From positions 1 through 24,182 of the forward strand of contig CAJFCJ010000168.1 of assembly GCA_904063045.1 (NCBI GenBank): DNA of 24,182 nt. The letters run 5' to 3'. The notes beneath the pieces are model-generated. The model was not told where the DNA came from and did not search any database. It saw only the letters and a program-made list of their open reading frames with translations. Position numbers and translations under genes: made by a program. Of the stretch, positions 17,088-24,182 are shown in pieces (position 1 is the first letter of the stretch; each line of letters opens with the position of its first letter). The DNA comes from Dimorphilus gyrociliatus. Lineage: Eukaryota > Annelida > Polychaeta > Dinophilidae.

Positions 17088-19270
17088 TCAAATATTTTGG
17101 TTTAAAGTGATTTTTGATAAATGTTTCTTTCTCAAAAATGTTTTCAACACTTGACCAATTGCAAAAATATCAATATATTTTCTATCTTCAACACAAAAAT
17201 CAACATCATCAAGTACAAGATAAGGTTTATAGCCTTGAACTTCTTCCTATAAAGTGTTCATACAAAAACAAGATTTTTTGTTAAAAAAAAAACAACATAG
17301 TTTGATGTCTTTTTTTCACCTTAAAAAAAATATTTTCAATATTAATTTTACCAGAAAAGTAGAAATTAAAATCATGGCAATTTTTCACAATTGTCACAAT
17401 GTTTTTCATTGTTGATAATAAAAAATTGAATTGTAATTGTGTTTCAATTGTTTTCAAAGTCTTGAATGAGGTTACATCATAAACTTTATAATTATTTTTT
17501 ATAGACTTTAAGAATTTGATGACTGAAACAAATTTTTTTTTTATTTTGATTGAAAGGCACTAGTAACTCTAATGGTAATTACATTTTAATGATTCTAATT
17601 GTTTAGCATTCAATATCTTTTTATTCCTTGAATGTATAGATAAGAAAAATAGAAATCATAATTAATATAAAAAAAATTAAACTTACAAATCATCTTTCTC
17701 AGCTTTTTGCCTAGCATAGAAAAAATCTCTCAACTCAATCCAATTATATATAAATGGATTTATAATGGAGTTGAAAGGTAGTATTATTATGACAATTGCA
17801 GCGTAAACTTCCTTTTTTATTGTCAATGGGAAAAATACAGAATAAATGCCTAAAATTGAAATTGGAAAAGAGCAAATCAAATTTGTAAAAACAATCAAAA
17901 ATGTATTGATTATTATTCTTTTTTGTCTTTCTTCATATCTTTTCAGATCAAGAATTTGTTTTGTTTTAAACGTCTCATTCCAAATTTTTATATATAAAAA
18001 CATCATAACAAGACAGATCAATAAAACAAATATTCCATAAACAAGAAATGAATATAACCATCCTTCACTTTTTTCACTTGTTATATGAATTGATATACAT
18101 ACTGGACTTCTTGAATAATAATTCTGAAAACATTACTCAAAAAGTGTTAAAAAAACTTCAAATCATTGGAAAAAAAAATGACATTACATTATAGTAAAAT
18201 TTAGGAAAAACTGATATTGTTCCAGTAAAAATTGAAATGAATAGAACACAAAAAATTGATTGTTTTCTTTGAAAAACATTTTTAAATGGATAGATAACTT
18301 TCATATATCTTTCAATTGTTATCAAAAATAGACTGCATATAGAGAGCAATAACATCCAACTACAAAGTATGCCTAACAAAGAACAACCTGTACTGTATCT
18401 CCATATATAATCATTCTCAATATAATTTCCCCTGTAATGACTGTCTAAAATACCAATAATTATTAAATACACAGACACTCCAAAATCAGCCAATGATAGG
18501 CTTAAATAGAAATAATTTCGTTTCTTTAAACTAAATATTCTTTGAAAAATGATTATTCCAGCATTTTGAAAAAAAGATAAAAAAAAAAATAACCAAATTG
18601 CATATCTCAATAGTTTAGAATCTAATAAATCTGAACAAGAATTGAATAGAGATGATTCAGGTTTGCATTTTTGTAATAAACTGGAATATTTCCTAGCAAA
18701 ACAGCAAAGTGTGAAATATTCACTTGAAATTTGTTCAATTGATTTTAAAAATTTTATTAAATATATTCCATTTTTCATTTCAATTCTAGAATTTTTTAAT
18801 GACAGCATTTTAAGATTTTTTAGTGAAATGAAAGCATTTTTTTGAATATGACTAATAGAACAACTTTGTAATTTTAAAATTGTTAATGAATTTAATCCAA
18901 AAAAGAAAAATTTATTCAAAATATTTAAATTTGTAAATGATAAATCAATTAATTTCAAATTTGAATATTGTTGAAATGAAAAATTTCTCAATACTAAAAA
19001 TTTACTAAATCTTAAATCAATATATTGTAAATTCAATAATTTCTCTCCAAAAACAATATGTAAAATAATATTACTGAATTTTAAAACCATAGCAATAACA
19101 TTTGGAAATTTCAATGCTAATGATACATTCTGTAATTGACTGTTTTCAACTGTTAAATAAGTGATTGAATACTGCTTTGGAAAATCAGTATCTTTCTTAG
19201 TATTATTTATAATTAGCATTTTAAAATTTGGTGAAATTTTCTTCAATGCAACAAATTCCACTCCATTCAT
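17088..19270 (-). CDS. Relaxin-receptor-like LRR 7TM receptor with a kinase-like C-terminal tail, five exons
   Basis: Exons: 18188-19270, 17687-18123, 17583-17626, 17320-17522, 17088-17246. The introns of 64, 60, 60 and 73 nt are all GT-AG and frame-preserving, giving 641 aa from the first ATG (19268-19270). Exon 1 holds several LRRs, the hinge typical of LGR/RXFP receptors (FTLCCFARKY ... FNSCSDLL), and TM1-TM4 with LADFGVSVYL, a type-C-LGR-like YRGNYIENDYIWR loop and ERY in place of DRY. Exon 2 holds TM5-TM7 with NPFIY (about residues 483-487). Exons 3-5 add about 135 residues resembling a kinase C-lobe: KINIENIFF in the catalytic-loop position (Asn kept, catalytic Asp replaced), LDDVDF in the DFG position, then IDIFAIGQVL as in subdomain IX. 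The N-lobe, APE motif and rest of the C-lobe are absent. Upstream exons may exist beyond the adjoining retroelement. A TAA at 17683 is bypassed by the GTAAGT donor it overlaps. Confidence 0.7.
17320..17522 (-). CDS. Receptor exon 4: start of kinase-like tail
   Basis: Separate entry because the exon was not part of the obvious 7TM frame. Acceptor TTTCAG ends at 17523, donor GTGAAA starts at 17319. It encodes 67 full codons with a long helix (ETQLQFNFLLSTMKNIVTIV) where kinases have helix E, then HDFNFYFSGKINIENIFF at the catalytic-loop position. It joins exon 3 in phase 1 (T|TC). Confidence 0.6.
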
Positions 19271-19383
19271 ACAGGATATTGTAAAATTCAATTGTACTGC
19301 TCTTGCTGGCAAAATCTATGCGTTTGCAAGTTATAACAATACTGGTTCTACTCGAACCTTTAAACAAATGTTTAAATTAAAAC

Positions 19384-19391
19384 GGTTTATT
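19384..19391 (-). promoter_or_regulatory. Polyadenylation signal of the gypsy LTR
   Basis: AATAAACC on the minus strand, about 55 bp before the LTR end and about 200 bp after the TATA box, consistent with the R region. Confidence 0.4.
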
Positions 19392-19593
19392 CGCAATAAT
19401 AATACTTAAGCAAGTAACAATATGAGAGTTCGATAGCAGAGTAGATAGTTTGTAAAAGCAGGTTGCCAAATTACCAAACTGTCTTCTAATGTTGAGGAGT
19501 AGATGGATGGTTCCAGTGGAGGTTGTTTCCAGATGATTTTCCCAGGTCCTTGGGTCCAGATGGAAGCTGCATGCCAAATGAGAATAATGAGGA

Positions 19594-19604
19594 TTTATAT
19601 ACTT
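19594..19604 (-). promoter_or_regulatory. TATA box in the gypsy LTR
   Basis: AGTATATAAAT on the minus strand, in the middle of the LTR, pointing toward the receptor gene. The inverted fragments at 8750-9105 keep a TATATA string at the equivalent place. Confidence 0.45.
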
Positions 19605-19930
19605 TGAGGTTTGTCTCTGACATCCAATCATCACTTTACAGTTGCCGAAATGTGTAGTTCATATTTATCTTTAGTAACAGGATGTTACAAGGTTCAACAT
19701 TTAGGAAGGTTAATTGAATTATAACTTGGCCACACCCTAGGCAAGTTAATTAAATTATAACTTGGCCAAACCTTTATTGGTAATTAAAGATGAGCCTTCA
19801 AGCTGACTAATCAGACTTATGTTTGGCCAATGTTATAGCATTTTCTTGCGTAGGTTTTAAGATGTACATGTATATGTTGCATAAAATAATAGAGTTCAAG
19901 CATGTAAAATATAACCAAAGTTGTACAACT

Positions 19931-19943
19931 TCCCCCTTCTTTG
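19931..19943 (-). other. Polypurine tract
   Basis: AAAGAAGGGGGA on the minus strand lies immediately before the LTR start and just after the env stop, the expected plus-strand primer of an LTR element. Confidence 0.65.
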
Positions 19944-19958
19944 TGAAGATGAGTCCCT

Positions 19959-22377
19959 TCATCTTGATTTAATGAGAATTACAGGTGGTTGTTCTTCTTC
20001 ATTAGTTTGATGTTGACTAAAGCTACAACTTTGTTTCATTAGTTTTGGGTTTTCAGGAGAGTTATCTGTGCTCTCACTTGGGGTAGCAATTTCTTCTCTT
20101 TGTTTTCTTCTTCCAATAATATAGTTGAAAATGATGATACATACCATTGACACTACAATACTCAAACAAATATTTCGTATGATAACATAAAGTGTTTTCC
20201 CAGGTTTATAGTACCAACTATGGAAAAACTTTTTAATTCCAGATAAATTGGGTACAATGCCATTTTTCTCTGCAACAGTGACCATGTTATCATACCTTGC
20301 CTGCTTCTGTTCCAGTGAACTGATAACTTGCTTAATTTTTGAGTGCTGGTATGCAATATCCTTCTTTACCCCATGGTGGAGTAGATCAGCTAATCTGGCA
20401 ATTTCAATTTTTGGTTCAGAAAGGTGATTGTGGATATGTAACTGCATGGATTTTGCAGACACAGTGTGAAATCTGCATCCTCTTTCTGAATAATACACAT
20501 ACGTTTTGTCTTTCATTGGTTGGTTTCTTATAGGATTTAATGGGTTGTGAGTTGTTTTGTAGAATAACTTGTTAGACTTACACTCATTATAGGTAATCTC
20601 TTCAGGATTGACTTGCTGTAAAACATGAGTAACTGGTTCTACTTGGAAAAGCAGGTTGTTCATGGTGACAAGTAAAAATTGAGAACATTTGTTATTCTTT
20701 TTTATCATGCTTAAGTCACAAACTACTTCTGTTGAGGCTATTGGTGAACATTGTTTAATTATAGCTAATTCTCCCATCTGACTACTGTGCATTCCCAACT
20801 CATTTGTTAACACTGTGGTCAATTGAGGATCCAAATTTGCTAGTAATGCCATCATTCTGCTTCTTTGAACAAATTGATTGCAGAGAAGACTTGACAGCTG
20901 TTAGGTTAACTTTTTTAAATTCTTAAAATTTGAATCAATACCATGTAGTAAGGTAGATGTTTGGGCAGCTTCTCTCATTTCCAATGGGAATTTGTGGTAT
21001 GGGTTTTTACTTATCTTATGTTTCAGTTTTGCTTCCTTCTTCATCTGCTTTTTAGCCATTCTCATGTGTAGAGTAAAATAAATTCCTTCATAGGTAATCT
21101 TAAATTCTCTGGCTGGTGGTCCTTTATACCATATGCCCAATGTTGGTAATACCTTCTTTTTGATTCTTTTCTCACTGTATACATATTTTGAAATCGTGAC
21201 AGATTGTCTTGTTGCCCTTGTCCAATTGACTGCTTGCAGCATTTCTTGGATATAATAGTTATCCAGCTCCCAGTAAGATGGACTAATGGGTTGTTGTAGA
21301 TGATATATCACAACTTCCTTGAGTGTGCCTTTATTTCTCATTAGTTTATACTTTGTGTTTGTTTCTCTGTACCATTGGTTAAGACTTGGTAAGGGGTTGT
21401 TTCGCTTGTATAGTATAATTTGTTCTTTAACTTTATTGGGATAGTTTAATAGTCGTTTTTCTTCATTTTTGCCAATCTTCTGATATTGTAGCAAATTGTA
21501 TAGGTGTTCCTTGCTTGTTTCCTGTATTAAACTCTGTTCCTCCAGTGGTACTAGTACTTTTGTTCCAGGACCACCAATTCCATCAATAAACTTATCTTGA
21601 TAAGGGATGTCCAGAATAGAATACCCTGGACAAGAATAGTGACCAGCAAATTTGATACAACTAATTCTGTTGCTAATTTTTATCCATGGTGATTGTTGCC
21701 CAAGTGTGTAATTATTCTTGAGGTTCTAAAGACAATAATTGCCTCTTCTGTTCACAATAGGACTGCCCTGGTAAACAATCTTCCAGGTAGTCCAGATTAG
21801 TTGTAATTTTCATATTAGGAGGTTGCCAATATGCTTTGCCAAACTGGATAATTGTGGTGTATTCCAGCACCTTGGTCGTTGTTGGCCATGTGTAGGCAGC
21901 AGGAAACTGATCTTGGTGGATCCAAGTGTTTCTTTTCACCATTAAAGGTTTTCCTTGAAAAGATCATTTGTCTTTTATCATCTGTCTGCATTGATCATGA
22001 GTTACTTTGATAACTGAGTTAACAATCCTCCTCTTCTTTGCTCCAAAGAAATAGTAAGTGTAAAAATTAGTTCTTAGATACACTTGACATTTTACTGCTC
22101 TTGTTTCAATTTCTTCCAAGTTCAATTCATAGATATCAGCTGTAATTGTCTTGGTTTCTTGTGATTCTATATTACAAGTTGGCTCATCTGCTAGATCAAA
22201 TGCCTGGCTTGGTAGTTGGTTAGAACAAAAGTATAACGGTGGTTTAAATGTTAAGGTAATGTTTGCACTTGTAACATGGGCACCTTGGTAGGATGGTTTT
22301 GGGACTGTTATTGAGTGGATGCAGCCACAGATCACCATTACAGTCATCACTAGTGGAAGCCACAACATCTGTTTCAT
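19959..22377 (-). pseudogene. Env-like membrane glycoprotein (broken)
   Basis: The ATG at 22375-22377 opens a signal-peptide-like stretch (LWLPLVMTVMVICGC). A roughly 800-codon region with scattered cysteines and Asn-X-Thr sites follows, then a heptad-like helical part, one transmembrane segment (about 20115-20192) and a short tail ending at the TGA at 19959. This is the layout of a class of viral-type envelope proteins acquired by gypsy elements. An in-frame TGA (21964-21966), a frameshift between about 21712 and 21730 and an in-frame TAA (20901-20903) disable it. The start is in frame with pol; CACAG just before it could be a splice acceptor for an env mRNA. I could not place it in a known Env family. 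Confidence 0.6.
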
Positions 22378-24182
22378 GTTAGCTCTTCCTGTGTTGGCTA
22401 TAGTTGAATGGTTGAAAATTTTGTGTTGTTGTTCCACTCTGATAGTTATTCCATCTTCTAACTCTATATATTGTGGTTCCACTTCTTGTTGGGAATCTAA
22501 TTGTTCAGAGATGATTTTAGTCTCATCTAAAAATATGACTGACTCATTGTCTGTGTCACTTGTATTTTCTTTCTCATCTTGGGATGAATCTACCACTATG
22601 AGGGACTCATTATCTGAATGGGTTATGTCAATAATTTCACCTTCAATAATTATTGACTCATTATCCGAATGGGTTATATCAATAATTTCACTTTCAATAA
22701 TTATTGACTCATCGTCTGAACTAGATATTTCATCTTCTCTATCAGAGATAATGTTTGCCTCTGAATCTGTATTTTGATCCAGTTCATTATTTGTTTCTGT
22801 GTCATCACTTTCAGATGAGCTTGAAGGTTCATTGAGACTGTAATTACTGTCTGTTTTGAAAGTATTGCTTGTGTCATAACCAGTATCAGAATTAGTAACT
22901 TCCATCTCTGAGTCATCACTATCTGAACTTTCTGATGAAGAGTCATGCTGTCCCATCATGGCTATAGTGACTTTGTTTAGTTGAGGTTGCCTTATTCTTT
23001 CAGCCAGGTTCCCTTTCCTTCTATCAAATTTGAGAGAACACTGTTTAGCTTCAAAATTGAGGTTTGCTCCCACAGTTTGTAGGAAATCACAACCAAGTAT
23101 TATTGCTATGTCTAGATTTTCCATAACTATAAATTCTTGTTCCATACTTTCTCCAGCAAATTGGATATTCAGCTTTACGCTTCCTTTTTGCTTTAAAGCT
23201 TTCCCATCAGCTGAAGTTATAATTGGTAAGCCAATTGTTTCTTTATCCATAATTGTAACATCCATTAACTTGATTTCTTTTTCAGTAATAAAGGATCTCA
23301 ATGCTCCTGTGTCACACAAGGCAATGACTTCTTGGCCTTTTTGATTCTTCAAACGGAATTGGAAGTCATTTCTTCCTTCTACCTGAGAAAGATATTGGAG
23401 GTGTGTTATTTCCTTCTCCACAAGGTGAAAGATTGTTGTTGCTTCTTTCCTTGTTTCCAACTTATTAGATTCATTGGCTAGTCTTAATCTGCTACCATGT
23501 ACCAACTTGCATGTATTATCATCCATTTGTATTTCATATATCCACTTTTGATGATTGACTTTTGTTATTCGGTATGGGCCTAACCATTTTAAAGAAGGGA
23601 TTTTTGTTATTGCAATTCTTGCAGCATCATTTCTTAAGAATACTTCATCATCAACCTCAAAATATTTTGGAAGATTGAGATTTCTATTCTTTCTTTCCCT
23701 ATATTGTTCTTTTGCCATGATGGATTTACAGAAGGCTGTAGCTCTTAACTGTACTAATTGCTGCTGGTGATTGAATACAAATAGTACATTTGTTTCAGGA
23801 GAGGTAGTATGCATTGTTACATCAATCAGTGTTCTTGTGCTGGTGCCAAAAAGAAGTTCCTGGGGTGGTAGTCTTGTACTTCCTACAGGTGATTGATTCA
23901 AAAATGCTTGAATCAAGGGTAGGTTTGCAACCCAGTTATGCTGATTTTCTTCCACCACTAATTTATTGATTTCCTTCCTCACTTCTCTATTTCTTCTTTC
24001 AACTAGTCCATTGCTCTGGCTTCTATAAGCTGTTGTTTGGATTTTCTCAATACCTAATACCTTCATAAACTCTTTAAAAGCTTTACCAACAAAGTTTCTT
24101 CCTTGATCTGTCAACATTTGTTTTGGAATTCCAAAAATGGGAAAAATCTGTTGAAAAGAAGGTTTGCAATTTCTTTACTGGT
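22378..24182 (-). pseudogene. Pol: integrase followed by aspartic protease and acidic linker
   Basis: Residue 1 here is the ATG at 24117. Integrase: D4 of LTDQGRNF and E40 of LVERRNRE are 35 residues apart, the DD35E spacing; a GPY motif at 180-182 marks the GPY/F C-terminal domain. A retroviral-type protease follows in the same frame: LCDTGALRS with the active-site DTG at 269-271 and ILGCDFL at 340-346. Then about 170 residues of Ser/Asp/Glu-rich sequence, including a 17-residue tandem repeat. In most Ty3/gypsy pols the protease precedes RT and integrase, so this order is unusual. The integrase frame is shifted by one base near 24135-24145, and its first catalytic Asp is outside the window. 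No stop separates this region from env. Confidence 0.75.
22604..22720 (-). repeat. 51-bp tandem repeat in the acidic linker
   Basis: Copies begin at 22604, 22655 and 22706 (third partial). Each encodes 17 residues of the form DNESIIIEGEIIDITHS, so the repeat keeps the frame. It is antisense to an artefactual open frame on the plus strand. Confidence 0.8.

Larger units (their letters stand above)
19329..19930 (-). repeat. 3' LTR of the Ty3/gypsy element, 602 bp
   Basis: On the element strand the LTR starts AGTTGTACAAC right after the polypurine tract and ends GTTATAACT, giving the AGTT...AACT ends seen in errantivirus-type LTRs. It contains a TATA box, an AATAAA signal and a 36-bp direct duplication (GTTAATTnAATTATAACTTG at 19709 and 19745). 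The 5' LTR is outside the window, so length and target duplication cannot be confirmed. Confidence 0.7.
19329..24182 (-). mobile_element. Ty3/gypsy-type retroelement with env-like gene, 3' part
   Basis: Reading on the minus strand from the window edge: integrase (from before its DQG motif), aspartic protease, acidic linker, env-like protein, polypurine tract, LTR. RT, RNase H, gag and the 5' LTR lie beyond 24182. The coding part carries at least two frameshifts and two in-frame stops, so this copy is defective. It lies directly upstream of the receptor gene, in the same direction. Confidence 0.8.

Noticed and set aside
17683-17686. Receptor ending at the in-frame TAA after KAEKDDL
   Set aside because: The stop overlaps a perfect GTAAGT donor; a 60-nt intron with a good acceptor leads to further exons that keep frame across three more junctions.
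17846-18040. Plus-strand open frames within the receptor gene (also 18642-18845 and 19161-19409)
   Set aside because: They are antisense to exons with clear 7TM and LRR features.
22319-23344. Plus-strand open frames opposite the gypsy element
   Set aside because: They mirror the low-complexity acidic linker and protease coding sequence on the minus strand.
1-24182. tRNA, rRNA or other structured RNA genes
   Set aside because: No cloverleaf with A/B boxes and no rRNA-like conserved blocks were seen on either strand by eye.

Overview
This is eukaryotic, almost certainly invertebrate metazoan, nuclear DNA. It is strongly AT-rich, its genes are split by very short GT-AG introns (about 48-85 nt), it carries a relaxin-receptor-type LRR 7TM receptor, and it is dense in metazoan-style mobile elements (FLYWCH/MULE, Tc1-like, BEL/Pao-like, Ty3/gypsy with env). 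I cannot name the organism. Bacterial-style signals (operons, RBS, terminators) do not apply. Exon models below were read by eye from splice signals and frame.

Layout. 1-2316: coding remnants and a ribonuclease-inhibitor-type LRR gene with one frameshift. 2750-6290: an old MULE transposase on the minus strand, split by a younger MULE on the plus strand (3341-5972, 9-bp target duplication). 7415-7724: a two-exon gene for a small secreted protein. 8081-11251: degraded retroelement pieces (an LTR candidate with an 81-bp tandem repeat, two gypsy-LTR fragments in inverted orientation, unassigned remnants, a BEL/Pao-like pol piece). 11741-12135: two unassigned minus-strand exons.

12276-16422: a large palindrome. 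Two 1405-bp arms differ at only 6 positions by my hand count and surround a 1337-bp spacer. Each arm carries a copy of a small acidic protein with a hydrophobic C-terminus. The spacer holds a three-exon secreted-peptide gene, apparently related to the 7415 gene, and most of a 77-codon gene that begins inside the left arm.

16431-19270: a Tc1-like remnant and an LRR fragment, then a five-exon minus-strand gene. Its product has LRRs, a 7TM domain of relaxin-receptor type and, unexpectedly, a C-terminal tail that resembles a degenerate protein kinase C-lobe.

19329-24182: the 3' half of a minus-strand Ty3/gypsy element with an errantivirus-like LTR (AGTT...AACT), a polypurine tract, an env-like gene and an unusual order in which an aspartic protease follows the integrase. 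Its LTR ends about a dozen bases before the receptor's LRR exon. The element has several frame breaks and looks inactive.
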